From Magnetospirillum sp. SS-4 (GTDB lineage Bacteria > Pseudomonadota > Alphaproteobacteria > Rhodospirillales > Magnetospirillaceae), in contig NZ_CACVCH010000049.1 of the NCBI RefSeq assembly GCF_902729425.1, positions 23,484 to 87,483 on the forward strand: 64,000 nucleotides of DNA, in the 5' to 3' direction. Numbering within the stretch: position 1 is the first letter of the stretch; every line of letters begins with the position of its first letter. Shown here in pieces: positions 17,470-27,876 of this stretch. The notes under the pieces are model-generated. The model saw nothing but the letters and a program-made list of their open reading frames with translations, was not told the DNA's origin and made no database searches. Made by a program: the position numbers and the translations under genes.

Positions 17470-18225
17470 ATGGTCAGGCTGGCGGTGATGAGCGACCTGC
17501 ATGTGGAGAAGGGGGACTGGACTCCGCCCGCCTTCTCCTGCGACCTGCTGGTCCTGGCCGGCGATGTCGGCTGGGGGCTCGACGGCCTGGCCTGGGTCGC
17601 CCGCCACCTCGCCGGCCGTCCCATGGTGATGGTGGCTGGCAATCGCGAGTACTGGCATCATGCCGACGGGGCCTCGCCCATCGCCGAACTGCGCCGGGCG
17701 GCGGCCGGAATCGCCGGGTTGCGCTTTCTTCAGGACGAGGCGGCGGTGCTGGACCTGGGGGGGCGCCGCCTGCGCCTGCTGGGCGCCACCTTGTGGACCG
17801 ATTACAGCCTCGACGGCGACGTGGCGGCCACCATGGCGTCGGCCGGCCAGACCATGCCCGATTACCGCCACGGCGCCGCCGGCAACGGTGAACGCCTGAA
17901 TCCGGCGGCGGTTCTGACGGCCAACCGGGCCTCCCGCGATTTTCTTGCCGCCGAACTGGCGAAGCCGCTGGATATCCCCACCGTCGTGGTCACCCATCAC
18001 CTGCCGTCCGAGCGCGGCTTGCCCCGCCGCCGGCCCGGGCATGTTCCCCAGGCCGCCTCGGTGACGCCGTTGGACGATTTGTTGATCGAGGCCGGTCCCG
18101 ACCTGTGGATACACGGCCACAGCCACGCCGATTGCGATTATCGCATCGGCCGGACCCGGGTGGTCAGCCGCCAGCGCGGCACGCCCGAGAACAGCGATTT
18201 CGAGCCTCTGCTGCTGGACATATGA
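17470..18225 (+). CDS. Calcineurin-like metallophosphoesterase
   Basis: This 251-residue dinuclear metallophosphoesterase has all five family motifs: MSDLHVE (DxH, residues 7-13), LVLAGDVGWG (GDxxx), VAGNREYW (GNHE variant with Arg in place of His), VVVTHHLPSE and WIHGHSHADCDYRI (GHxH). It is cytoplasmic by sequence and likely hydrolyses a phosphodiester or phosphomonoester; the substrate is unknown. The His-to-Arg change in the GNHE motif is common in this subgroup. It stands alone between two minus-strand genes and a short secreted protein gene. Confidence 0.88.
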   Translation: MVRLAVMSDLHVEKGDWTPPAFSCDLLVLAGDVGWGLDGLAWVARHLAGRPMVMVAGNREYWHHADGASPIAELRRAAAGIAGLRFLQDEAAVLDLGGRRLRLLGATLWTDYSLDGDVAATMASAGQTMPDYRHGAAGNGERLNPAAVLTANRASRDFLAAELAKPLDIPTVVVTHHLPSERGLPRRRPGHVPQAASVTPLDDLLIEAGPDLWIHGHSHADCDYRIGRTRVVSRQRGTPENSDFEPLLLDI

Positions 18226-18312
18226 CGCGGCGCGGATGTGATCGCCGCCACTGTCGCTGAACCGCCGGGTGGTTTATCGTCGGCGGGTGGTTCAATCAGG
18301 AAAGGTGCGTCC

Positions 18313-18684
18313 ATGAGGAAAATTCTGCTGGCCATGGTTTCCGTGGCGCCGCTGCTGGGCGGTCCCGCCCTGGCCGCCGATGGTCCCGACCTGGGGACGG
18401 TTCTGAAGGATGCGGCCGGGCAGGCCGCCAAGGACACCATCGACAAGACGGTCAAGCCGTCCGACCGTGACCGGGATTATCGGGACCGCGACAGGGACCG
18501 CAAGGACGGGGATCGCAAGGACAGGGACCGCAAGGACAAGGATCGCAAGGACGGGGATCGCAAGGACAAGGATCGGGGCTATCGCGATCGCGGCGACGCC
18601 CCCGGAAAGTCCTACGAACATCGCCGGGATGGCCGCGGCCTTGAAGACAATCCGGGGCGGGGCCGCGGCAAGGACCGCGATTGA
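18313..18684 (+). CDS. Small exported protein with charged DRKDx repeats
   Basis: This 123-residue protein has a Sec signal peptide (MRKILLAMVSVAPLLGGPALAA, cleavage near residue 22), a short helical segment (GTVLKDAAGQAAKDTIDKTVK) and then an almost purely charged tail of Asp, Arg and Lys in five-residue repeats. AGGAAAGG lies about 8 bases before ATG 18313. The mature protein is probably periplasmic and intrinsically disordered. No family is recognised; similar low-complexity tails are seen in proteins annotated only as hypothetical. A role in binding polyanions or metal is possible but not shown. Confidence 0.65.
   Translation: MRKILLAMVSVAPLLGGPALAADGPDLGTVLKDAAGQAAKDTIDKTVKPSDRDRDYRDRDRDRKDGDRKDRDRKDKDRKDGDRKDKDRGYRDRGDAPGKSYEHRRDGRGLEDNPGRGRGKDRD
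18496..18570 (+). repeat. Five tandem 15-bp repeats inside the DRKDx protein gene
   Basis: Five consecutive 15-base units of the form GAYCGCAAGGACRRG start at 18496, 18511, 18526, 18541 and 18556, each coding Asp-Arg-Lys-Asp-(Gly/Arg/Lys). Units differ mainly at wobble positions, so the array can expand or contract in frame by slippage. Confidence 0.85.
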
Positions 18685-18704
18685 CGCCGGACATCGGCCG
18701 ACCG

Positions 18705-19613
18705 CTATTTCATGACGCGGCCGAGGAATTCGAACATCCGTTCCTCGGCATCCCGCGTTGCTTCCTCGTTGTAGCGATAGTCGACCCGGTTGCCGCGCAC
18801 GTCGGTCCTGGAATGTCCGTCCAATTGCCGGCAATCCCAGCAATGGGTGGCGTCGGGATAGAGGTGCAGTTCCACCGGCGCGCCGGCTGACCTGAGCGGT
18901 TCCAGCCGCGCCAGGCAGTCGGCGGGCGGGGTTTCGGTGTCCAGTTCCCCCATCAGCACCAGCAGCGGCCGGTCGATGTCGTCGCGGGCGGTCTCGTAAG
19001 CCGGTGATCTGGGTGGGCGAAGGGTGAAGCAGCCGGGATACATGGACACCACCGCCCGGAAGCGCCGGCCGTCGCCCAGGACCTCGCTCCATCCCTTGCT
19101 GCTGGCCAGCAGCCCCACCATGGCGCCCCAGGAATAGCCGGCCAGCGCCACCCGGTCGCGGTCGACGTAGTCCAGGCGGCGCAGATGATCCGCCGCCTGG
19201 AAGGCGTCCTTGACGCCACGGGCGAAGACCAGTCCGTTCCTGGGGCCATAGCACACCGTGTCGATGTCGCGCGGCCCCATGGCGTCGATCAGCAGGGCGA
19301 CATAGCCCCTGGCCACGGCCTTTCTCGCCCAGTCGATCATGGAGGCGTTGGGGCGTTTGCCGTTCTGGCCGAGGCCGGCGCATTGGTGGAACAGCACCAG
19401 CGCCGGAAACGGGCCGGGGCCGTCGGGCTTGAAGATGCCCATGCCGGGCCGGGTCGTCTCCGACAGCGGCGACGGCGCGGCCGGAAACATCAGGTCGGGG
19501 GCCTGCATGGCCGAGCGCCTGAGGGCGTCGGCGTCAACCGCCTCGGCCGCCAGGCCGGCGGAACTCCAGGCGAGGATGGCGAGAATGGCGATCAGTAGGC
19601 TCCGGTCGGTCAT
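18705..19613 (-). CDS. Exported dienelactone-hydrolase-family protein
   Basis: This 302-residue alpha/beta hydrolase has a signal peptide ([23 protein letters not shown]). The nucleophile elbow is GYSWGAM (serine about residue 164), with the acid in GELDTETP and the histidine in [11 protein letters not shown], so the triad looks intact. Serine rather than the cysteine of true dienelactone hydrolases suggests a periplasmic esterase or peptidase. Four cysteines around CYGPRN, MYPGCF, PPADCL and HCWDC may form disulfides. ATG 19613 is chosen because the signal peptide begins there; the longer frame to 19715 has no coding character. It faces the tex gene divergently. Confidence 0.8.
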   Translation of the reverse strand: MTDRSLLIAILAILAWSSAGLAAEAVDADALRRSAMQAPDLMFPAAPSPLSETTRPGMGIFKPDGPGPFPALVLFHQCAGLGQNGKRPNASMIDWARKAVARGYVALLIDAMGPRDIDTVCYGPRNGLVFARGVKDAFQAADHLRRLDYVDRDRVALAGYSWGAMVGLLASSKGWSEVLGDGRRFRAVVSMYPGCFTLRPPRSPAYETARDDIDRPLLVLMGELDTETPPADCLARLEPLRSAGAPVELHLYPDATHCWDCRQLDGHSRTDVRGNRVDYRYNEEATRDAEERMFEFLGRVMK

Positions 19614-19701
19614 CCTCGCGCCTCTTCGAATTCCATCGACGGTCGGGACGATCCTACATCGACGCTCCAGGTCTGGCATCCTGCTTTCCGTTGAGGTACA
19701 C

Positions 19702-19726
19702 CGGGGCTGTCCCATTCACAGCCCCG
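19702..19726 (+). promoter_or_regulatory. Hairpin in the tex leader
   Basis: CGGGGCTGT (19702-19710) and ACAGCCCCG (19718-19726) form a perfect 9-bp stem with a 7-base loop, ending 8 bases before the tex ATG. No T-tract follows, so it is unlikely to terminate; it occupies the place where a ribosome binding site is expected and may limit translation of tex. Confidence 0.5.
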
Positions 19727-19734
19727 CAGAGCGC

Positions 19735-22101
<2,367 letters not shown>

Positions 22102-22104
22102 TTC

Positions 22105-22128
22105 CTATCTGCTTTGCGGATAGCTTTT
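22105..22128 (+). terminator. Hairpin after tex: terminator and/or higBA operator
   Basis: CTATCTGC (22105-22112) and GCGGATAG (22116-22123) form an 8-bp stem (one T-G wobble) with a TTT loop, followed by CTTTTCTC, as in an intrinsic terminator for tex. The same inverted repeat overlaps the -35 region proposed for higBA, so it may double as the binding site for the HigA repressor. Confidence 0.5.
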
Positions 22129-22141
22129 CTCGGGTTATGAT
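22113..22141 (+). promoter_or_regulatory. Candidate higBA promoter
   Basis: A good -10 box TATGAT lies at 22136-22141 with a weak -35 TTTGCG at 22113-22118 (17-base spacer). The predicted transcript start, about 7 bases after the -10 box, falls on or next to the higB ATG at 22148, implying a leaderless or near-leaderless mRNA; no Shine-Dalgarno precedes higB. Confidence 0.45.
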
Positions 22142-22147
22142 CCGCGT

Positions 22148-22426
22148 ATGATCAAGTCAGCGGCCGACAAGCGCAGCGCCAGATTCCTTCAGGGGCACCG
22201 CGTTCCCGAGTTCCAGGCGTTCGAGCGGCAGGCACAGCGGCGGGTGGCCATCCTCAATGAAGCGACGTGTCTTGAGGACCTGATGAGATTGCCGTCCAAT
22301 CGCTTCGAGGCCCTGCACGGTGACCGGGACGGCCAATACAGCATCCGCATCAACGACCAGTGGCGGATATGCTTCACCTTCCACGAGGGAGATGCCCATG
22401 ACGTCGAAATCGCCGATTACCATTGA
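22148..22426 (+). CDS. higB: HigB-type toxin (RelE superfamily mRNA interferase)
   Basis: This 92-residue toxin is from the HigB/plasmid-killer family, ribosome-dependent mRNA endonucleases of the RelE fold. Family features are the basic N-terminus, LPSNRFEALHGDRDGQYSIRINDQWRICFTF (the conserved core where GQYSIRIN-xQWRICF is diagnostic) and a short acidic C-terminal strand DVEIADYH. The downstream gene encodes the matching antitoxin and overlaps it by 29 bases. As is typical of hig loci, the toxin is the first gene. It starts at ATG 22148 without a visible ribosome binding site. Confidence 0.92.
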   Translation: MIKSAADKRSARFLQGHRVPEFQAFERQAQRRVAILNEATCLEDLMRLPSNRFEALHGDRDGQYSIRINDQWRICFTFHEGDAHDVEIADYH

Positions 22427-22718
22427 CGCCGTCGTGCTGCCTCCTCTGCATCCAGGTGAAGTCCTGATGGAGGAACTGGGAGAGATCGGAATATCGGTCG
22501 CGGCATTGTCGCGTGCCCTCGACGTCCCGCAAAGCCGGATGGCGGAAATCGTCGCAGCCAAGCGTTCGGTGACGGCCGATACCGCATTGCGTCTGGCGGC
22601 CTATTTCGGGACGTCGGCCCGGCTGTGGCTCAATTTGCAGGCGGCCTACGATCTTGCCACGACCCAGGCCAGGGAGGGTGAGCATATTGCCGCCGTGGTC
22701 AGGCCGCATGCGGCCTGA
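22398..22718 (+). CDS. higA: HigA-type antitoxin (XRE helix-turn-helix)
   Basis: This 106-residue DNA-binding antitoxin neutralises HigB and represses the operon. The N-terminal LPPLHPGEVLMEELGEIGISVAALSRALDVP leads into a helix-turn-helix (AALSRALDVPQSRMAEIVAAKRSV) and the HigA-typical ALRLAAYFGTSARLWLNLQAAYDL. Of two nearby ATGs, 22398 is preferred over 22392 because GAGGGAG ends at the right distance (about 8 bases). It overlaps higB, so translation is probably coupled. Confidence 0.93.
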   Translation: MTSKSPITIDAVVLPPLHPGEVLMEELGEIGISVAALSRALDVPQSRMAEIVAAKRSVTADTALRLAAYFGTSARLWLNLQAAYDLATTQAREGEHIAAVVRPHAA

Positions 22719-22739
22719 CCGGAAATGCCAGGGAACACG

Positions 22740-24062
22740 ATGACACCGGTCGGGAATCGAATGACCTCTGTTCGGACACGCCTCGCCGTCGCCTTGCTGC
22801 TGGTCCTGCTGACCGTCCAGACGGCCCGGGCCTTGCCGGCCAGCACGGCGGCGGGCAATCCGACCATCGTGGTCGGCGTCATCGCCACCCTCAGCGGGCC
22901 GGGGGCCATGGCCGGCCAGGATTCCCTGGACGGCTTCACCACGGCGCTGCGCCAGATGGGCGGGCGGTTCGCCAATCAGGAGGTCCGGGTGGTGCCGGTG
23001 GACGACCGCGGTTCCCCGGACGTGGCGATGCAGGTCACCCGCCGTCTGCTGGAACGCGAGAAGGTGGACTTCATCCTGACGGCGGTGTCGCAGGCCTCCA
23101 TGGCGGCCATCGTCAAGCCGCTGAACGAGTCCCGCACCTTCATCCTCAATCTCGACGCCTATCCCGATGGTCTGTTCGGTGCTCGGTGCTCGGCCTCCCT
23201 GTTCGGGCTGGGAACTCCGCCCGACGCCGTCAGCGAGGCGGCAGGGATGCATTTCGCCAACGAGAAATACCGCCGGCTGGTGGTGATCGGCCACGACACC
23301 CGCCAGACCGACATGGCGGTGGCGGCGCTGCGCCGGACCTGGGGTGGCGAGGATGTCACGGTCTTGAAGGCCCGCCACGGCGCGGCCACCTTCGCGCCGG
23401 AAATCAGGCGCATCCGCGAGCTTGCCCCCGACGCGGTCTATACCTTGCTGAGCGGCGGCATGGGGCTGGCGCTGGTGCGCGATTACGCAGCCGCCGGCCT
23501 CAAGGCCGACATTCCGCTGCTGGGCGTTTGGAGCAATTTCGAGCGGCCCCACCTGACCGCCATGGACGACCAGGGGCTGGACCTGCTCAACGTGGCGCCG
23601 TGGAGTCCCGACCTGGATTCGCCGCTCAACAAACGCATGATCAGCGATTTCGAGCTGGAATACGGCCGCCCCGCCACCTCGTGGGTGGCGCAGGGTTACG
23701 ATTCCGCCTTGCTGCTGGAGGCGGCCATGAAGGTCACCGCCGGCCGGACCTCTGATCGCGAGGCCGTGCGCAACGCCCTGCGGCGGGCGGAATTCGCCTC
23801 GGTGCGGGGCGGGTTCCGCTTCGAGACCAACCATGCGCCGGTGATCAACCTCTATCTGCGTCGGGTGGCCCGCGATGCCAAGGGACGCCTGACCGAGGAG
23901 ACGCGCGGCGTGTTGGCCAGGGAATGGCGCGGCCGCGACGCGGCGCATTGTCCCATGCATTGGGGCGACGAGGCGGCGACGGCAAAGCCCGGGGCCGCCA
24001 CCGCGCCCAAGCCGGTTCAGGCGCCGCCCAGAAAGCCGCCCCCGAAGACGCCGCCGCAATAG
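22740..24062 (+). CDS. ABC-type branched-chain-amino-acid-like substrate-binding protein
   Basis: This 440-residue periplasmic binding protein (type 1 fold, LivK-like) has a signal peptide (basic start, VRTRLAVALLLVLLTVQTARA). The first lobe contains IVVGVIATLSGPGAMAGQDSLDGF, typical of Leu/Ile/Val and amide receptors; the second lobe includes YTLLSGGMGLALVRDYAAAGL and SWVAQGYDSALLLEAAMK. The C-terminus carries a Pro/Lys/Ala-rich disordered tail. No permease or ATPase genes adjoin it, so it may serve a transporter elsewhere or act as a sensor. Three in-frame ATGs (22725, 22740, 22761) compete; 22740 has AGGGA 6 bases upstream. The ligand is unknown. Confidence 0.85.
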   Translation: MTPVGNRMTSVRTRLAVALLLVLLTVQTARALPASTAAGNPTIVVGVIATLSGPGAMAGQDSLDGFTTALRQMGGRFANQEVRVVPVDDRGSPDVAMQVTRRLLEREKVDFILTAVSQASMAAIVKPLNESRTFILNLDAYPDGLFGARCSASLFGLGTPPDAVSEAAGMHFANEKYRRLVVIGHDTRQTDMAVAALRRTWGGEDVTVLKARHGAATFAPEIRRIRELAPDAVYTLLSGGMGLALVRDYAAAGLKADIPLLGVWSNFERPHLTAMDDQGLDLLNVAPWSPDLDSPLNKRMISDFELEYGRPATSWVAQGYDSALLLEAAMKVTAGRTSDREAVRNALRRAEFASVRGGFRFETNHAPVINLYLRRVARDAKGRLTEETRGVLAREWRGRDAAHCPMHWGDEAATAKPGAATAPKPVQAPPRKPPPKTPPQ

Positions 24063-24071
24063 GAACCCGGC

Positions 24072-24482
24072 TCAGCGGCCGCGTTCCACCATCTTGATCA
24101 TGGTGTCCAGGGTGATGGACGCGAAGGTGGCCCTGGCGGTGTCCTCGATTTCCATCAGCACCTGGCACAGCGCCTTGCCCTCGGAGGTGTTGTCGCCATC
24201 TTCCCGTTCGCCGTTGCGGATGGGGTCGATGGTCTCGAACAGCTGGATGATGTCCAAAAGCGTGGTGCGCCGCCGGTTGCCGGAAAAGCGATAGCCGCCG
24301 CCGGCCCCGCGCACCGCCTCGACCAGTCCGACCCGGCCCAGCGACCGGAGTACCTTGGCGAGATGGTTGGTGGATATGCCGTATTTCTCGGCGATTTCGT
24401 TGGCCGACAATTGACGGTCCTGACCGGCGGCCAGTTCGAGAATCGCGAACAGGGCGCAACGGGTGGCTTTTTGCAGTTTCAT
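24072..24482 (-). CDS. Rrf2 family transcriptional regulator
   Basis: This 136-residue winged-helix regulator is of the Rrf2 family (IscR, NsrR, RirA relatives). The helix-turn-helix is clear: LSANEIAEKYGISTNHLAKVLRSLGRVGLVEAVRGAGGGYRFSG, the last part being the family signature. The cysteine pattern that holds an Fe-S cluster in IscR/NsrR is not present: only Cys near residue 9 and one in KALCQVL are visible, so it probably senses something other than an Fe-S cluster. ATG 24482 overlaps the stop of the acetyltransferase gene by one base (TGATG). Its proximity to hoxF makes it a candidate regulator of the hydrogenase operon (inference). Confidence 0.9.
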   Translation of the reverse strand: MKLQKATRCALFAILELAAGQDRQLSANEIAEKYGISTNHLAKVLRSLGRVGLVEAVRGAGGGYRFSGNRRRTTLLDIIQLFETIDPIRNGEREDGDNTSEGKALCQVLMEIEDTARATFASITLDTMIKMVERGR

Positions 24483-24985
24483 CAAAGCTCCTTCTCAAGC
24501 TCGATGAAGGGGCCGGCCATCATTCCCTGGCTTCGGAAGAAGCTCATGATCAAGGTGTGGTCGCGGGCCAGCATGGTGCGCACCTTGTAGACCCCGGCCT
24601 TGCGGAAACGATCGCAGAGAGCGTCGAACAGCGTGTTGCCGACGCCGCCCTGGCGCAGATGGTTGTGAACGCCGATGGCGAACACCCAGCCGCAGGGCGG
24701 CGAGCCAAATTCCCATGCCCGGACTTCGCCGATGATGAAACCGAGAACCGAGTCGCCGTCGCAGGCGACCAAGAAAAATCGGTACCGATTTACTGATTTC
24801 AAAGGAGCATCTTCGTCGGCGTCGCTGGGGCGTCTATTATAGCGCTCATACAAGTCTTTCCAATACTCATCCTTGGAAAGGCCTGTGTTTTCTGCGTCAA
24901 TGGCAATCACTTGCGAAATGTCGGCCTCTCTGGCAAGCCGGACAGTGCATTTCTTTTCAGGTTGCTTCAATTGAGAATTTGCCAT
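24482..24985 (-). CDS. GNAT family N-acetyltransferase
   Basis: This 167-residue acetyl-CoA-dependent acyltransferase has the GNAT core: GFIIGEVRAWEFGSP (strand 3-4), WVFAIGVHNHLRQGGVGNTLFDAL (strand 4 and the acetyl-CoA pyrophosphate loop RQGGVG) and VRTMLARDHTLIMSFFRSQGM. The start at ATG 24985 precedes a short polar extension (SQLKQPEKKCTVRLARE). The first ~80 codons are noticeably A+T-richer than both the second half and the neighbouring genes. It is translationally coupled to the Rrf2 regulator downstream and diverges from hoxF. The acceptor is unknown. Confidence 0.85.
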   Translation of the reverse strand: MANSQLKQPEKKCTVRLAREADISQVIAIDAENTGLSKDEYWKDLYERYNRRPSDADEDAPLKSVNRYRFFLVACDGDSVLGFIIGEVRAWEFGSPPCGWVFAIGVHNHLRQGGVGNTLFDALCDRFRKAGVYKVRTMLARDHTLIMSFFRSQGMMAGPFIELEKEL

Positions 24986-25234
24986 TCGGTGCGGCTCTCC
25001 CTGATTGAGTCTTTCTAGAGCACTAATGACTTGAATACAACTGCAATTCTTCCGGCATGTTTTCCGGAGCCCCGCCGGTGATGTCAAAAGGGGCAGGGAG
25101 GGGTTGGCGCATTGCGGCATCGGGTGTAGCATCGGATAACCCTGCGCGACCTGGGGGATTGGGAACGGCAGTGGTTGCGCGGTTCCCGCTCCCGATGGCG
25201 CCGGGCGCGGACAAGCCTGGTGGGGAGAAACCGA
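24986..25234. promoter_or_regulatory. Divergent intergenic region between GNAT-rrf2 and hox
   Basis: These 249 bp carry the control signals of two divergent operons. The half next to the acetyltransferase is A+T-rich. For hox, TTGCGG and GATAAC with a 17-base spacer (about 25113-25141) form the best sigma-70-like match; no convincing sigma-54 -24/-12 element was found although hox operons elsewhere use it. GGGGAG precedes the hoxF ATG by 8 bases. There is no gene in this stretch. Confidence 0.35.
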
Positions 25235-27100
25235 ATGCCGAATGCAAGTTCCAACGGCGCGACAGCCGGGGACAGGGCGGTCATCGAGGCGGTGCTTGTC
25301 CGCCATGGCGGCGACGCCGTCCGCCTGATGCAGATTTTGCGGGAGGTTCAGGAAGAACTGGGCTGGCTGTCGCCCGCCACCCTGACCGCCATCGCCGACG
25401 GAACCGGACTGCCCCGGGCCCGGGTCGAGGGCGTGGCCGGGTTCTACCACTTCTTCCACACCGAACCGCTGGGCCGCTACCGGGTCCTGTGGAGCGACAA
25501 CATCACCGACCGCATGCTGGGCAGTTCCGACCTGATGGCCCGCATGTGCAAGAAGCTGTGGCTGAAGCCCGGCCAGGTGTCCGAGGACCAGTTGGTCAGC
25601 GTCGACACCACCTCGTGCACCGGCATGTGCGACCAGGGCCCGGCCCTGCTGGTCAATTATCGTCCCGTCACCCGCATGACCGCCGAGCGGGTCGACCAGA
25701 TCGTCGACCTGATCCGCCGCAAGATACCGCTGGACGACTGGCCGGCCGAGTTCTTCGCGGTGGAGGACAATATCCGCCGCAGGGATGCCCTGCTCGACGG
25801 CGGTCTGGCCCCCGGCGACGCCCTGCGGGCGCTGCGGAGCCCCCAGGAGACGCTCGACGCCATCAAGGCGTCCGGCCTGCGCGGACGCGGCGGCGCCGGC
25901 TTTTCCACCGGCCAGAAATGGGAGTTCTGCCGCAACGCGGTGGGCAGCGGCGCCAATCCCGCCCATTACGTGGTCTGCAACGCCGACGAGGGCGAGCCCG
26001 GCACCTTCAAGGACCGGGTGCTGCTGTCGTCGTGCGCCGATCTGGTGTTCGAGGGCATGACCGTCGCCGGCTACGTCGTCGGCGCCCGCAAGGGTCTGGT
26101 CTATCTGCGCGGCGAGTACCGCTACCTGCTGGAGCCGCTGAACGCGGCGCTGGAGCGCCGCCGCGCCGCCAATCTGCTGGGCAAGAGCATCCTTGGCCGG
26201 ATCGGCTTCGACTTCGACATCGAGATCCACATGGGGGCCGGCGCCTATGTCTGCGGCGAGGAGACCGCGCTGCTGGAAAGCCTGGAGGGCAAGCGCGGCG
26301 TGCCGCGCAAGCGCCCGCCCTTCCCGGTGACCAACGGCTTCCTCGGCCAGCCCACCGCCGTCAACAATGTCGAGACCCTGGCCTCGGCGGCGCTGATCGC
26401 CGTCAGGGGCGCCGCCTGGTACAAGGCCATCGGCACCGCCAAGTCGTCGGGAACCAAGCTGCTGTCGGTGTCGGGCGATTGCGCCCGTCCCGGCATCTAC
26501 GAATATCCCTATGGCGTGAAGGTCGAGCAGGTACTGGCCGATTGCGGCGCCAGGGACACCCAGGCGTGCCAGATCGCCGGCGCCTCGGGCCTGTGCGTCG
26601 CTCCGGCCGAGTTCAAGCGCCGCATCGCCTTCGAGGACATTCCCACCGGCGGTTCGTTCATGATCTTCGACAATTCCAGGGACATGTTCGCGGTGGCGCG
26701 CAACTTCGCCCACTTCTTCGTCGATGAAAGCTGCGGCTTCTGCACGCCGTGCCGGGTCGGCACCACGCTGCTGAAGAACGCCATGGACAAGATCAACGAC
26801 GGCCACGGCGGCGAGTACGACATCAACGACATCTGGCGAATCATCCGCACGCTGAAGACCGCCAGCCATTGCGGCCTGGGCCAGACCGCCGGCAATTGCG
26901 TCGCCGATACCTTGCAGAAGTTCCGCCCCAGCTATGAATTGCGGCTGAACGTCCATGACTTCGAACCGGCCTTCGACCTGGACAAGGCCTTGTCCAAAAT
27001 GCGGGAGGTGACGGGGCGCGACGATCCCGGCGCCCACTTCCACATCGCGCATCGCAAGTCGAAATCCGGCATCGGCACCAAGGCGGGGGACCCGGCATGA
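25235..27100 (+). CDS. hoxF: NAD-reducing hydrogenase diaphorase subunit HoxF
   Basis: HoxF is the flavoprotein of the NAD-linked [NiFe] hydrogenase (group 3d), passing electrons from the Fe-S chain to NAD+. The 621-residue protein fuses a NuoE/HoxE-like thioredoxin-fold domain (residues 20-170; Cys128 and Cys132 in TTSCTGMCDQG, the first cysteine pair of NuoE not being evident) to a NuoF-like part: FMN site GLRGRGGAGFSTGQKW (~213), NADH site CNADEGEPGTFKDR (~249), GAGAYVCGEETALL, and the [4Fe-4S] ligands Cys500, 503, 506 (ESCGFCTPCRVGT) and Cys546 (SHCGLGQ). ATG 25235 has GGGGAG 8 bases upstream. It overlaps hoxU by 4 bases. Confidence 0.95.
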   Translation: MPNASSNGATAGDRAVIEAVLVRHGGDAVRLMQILREVQEELGWLSPATLTAIADGTGLPRARVEGVAGFYHFFHTEPLGRYRVLWSDNITDRMLGSSDLMARMCKKLWLKPGQVSEDQLVSVDTTSCTGMCDQGPALLVNYRPVTRMTAERVDQIVDLIRRKIPLDDWPAEFFAVEDNIRRRDALLDGGLAPGDALRALRSPQETLDAIKASGLRGRGGAGFSTGQKWEFCRNAVGSGANPAHYVVCNADEGEPGTFKDRVLLSSCADLVFEGMTVAGYVVGARKGLVYLRGEYRYLLEPLNAALERRRAANLLGKSILGRIGFDFDIEIHMGAGAYVCGEETALLESLEGKRGVPRKRPPFPVTNGFLGQPTAVNNVETLASAALIAVRGAAWYKAIGTAKSSGTKLLSVSGDCARPGIYEYPYGVKVEQVLADCGARDTQACQIAGASGLCVAPAEFKRRIAFEDIPTGGSFMIFDNSRDMFAVARNFAHFFVDESCGFCTPCRVGTTLLKNAMDKINDGHGGEYDINDIWRIIRTLKTASHCGLGQTAGNCVADTLQKFRPSYELRLNVHDFEPAFDLDKALSKMREVTGRDDPGAHFHIAHRKSKSGIGTKAGDPA

Positions 27101-27876
27101 GCAACGGACAGGACGGCAAGAGCTTCTTTCTCGACGACGAGGAAATCCCGTTCGAGGACGGCCAGACCATCATCCAGGCGGCACTGAGCGCGGGAAAGTA
27201 CATTCCGCATCTCTGCTACCACCCGGAATTCAAGCCGCATGGATCGTGCAAGCTGTGCACGGTGCGCATCGATTCGCGCACCATCACCACAGAGGACGGC
27301 CAGACCGTCAAGATTCCCGGCCGCGCCGCCGCGTCGTGCACCACGCCGGCCCAGGACGGCCAGCATGTGGAGAGCGAGACCCCGGAGCTGCTGGACCTGC
27401 GCCGCACCCTGGTGCAGATGCTGCTGGTCGAGGGCAACCACTACTGTCCGTCCTGCGAAAAGAGCGGCAAATGCATGCTCCAGGGGCTTGGATACGACCT
27501 GGGGGTGATGAGCCCGCATTTCCCGCAATACTTCTCGAAGCGCGAGGTGGACGCCAGCCACCCCGACATCCTGCTGGACTTCAACCGCTGCATCCTGTGC
27601 GAATTGTGCGTCCGGGCCAGCGCCGAGGTGGACAAGAAGAACGTCTTCTCGCTGTCGGGGCGCGGCAACACCAAGCACCTGATCTGCAACTCGGAAAGCG
27701 GCCTGCTGGGCGACACCAACATCGCCGCCACCGACAAGGCCGCCAATGTCTGTCCGGTCGGCGTGATCTTGCACAAGCGCCACGGCTTCGAGGTGCCCTA
27801 CGGCCAGCGGCGCTTTGACAGGGCCCCCATCAGCGACAATCCCGTGCAATACGCACCGGTGAAGGAGCAGGTCTGA
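27097..27876 (+). CDS. hoxU: NAD-reducing hydrogenase diaphorase subunit HoxU
   Basis: HoxU is the small Fe-S subunit of the diaphorase half (homologous to the N-terminus of complex I NuoG), wiring HoxF to the hydrogenase half. The 259-residue protein has an N-terminal [2Fe-2S] ferredoxin domain (IPHLCYHPEFKPHGSCKLCTVRI with a later SCTTPAQDG cysteine), the NuoG-type HYCPSCEKSGKCMLQ segment with a His/Cys cluster site, and RCILCELCVRASAEVDKKNVF plus ANVCPVG for a [4Fe-4S] cluster. It starts in an ATGA overlap with hoxF and ends in a TGATG overlap with hoxY. Confidence 0.94.
   Translation: MSNGQDGKSFFLDDEEIPFEDGQTIIQAALSAGKYIPHLCYHPEFKPHGSCKLCTVRIDSRTITTEDGQTVKIPGRAAASCTTPAQDGQHVESETPELLDLRRTLVQMLLVEGNHYCPSCEKSGKCMLQGLGYDLGVMSPHFPQYFSKREVDASHPDILLDFNRCILCELCVRASAEVDKKNVFSLSGRGNTKHLICNSESGLLGDTNIAATDKAANVCPVGVILHKRHGFEVPYGQRRFDRAPISDNPVQYAPVKEQV

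Noticed and set aside
25080..25200. Sigma-54 promoter for the hox operon
   Set aside because: The best GG-GC pair (TTGGCGCATTGCGGC) has a spacing one base too short; a sigma-70-like match fits better.
24986..27052. Minus-strand open frame opposite hoxF
   Set aside because: It is antisense to the well-supported hoxF coding sequence and shows no family motifs; only the acetyltransferase part at its 3' end is real.
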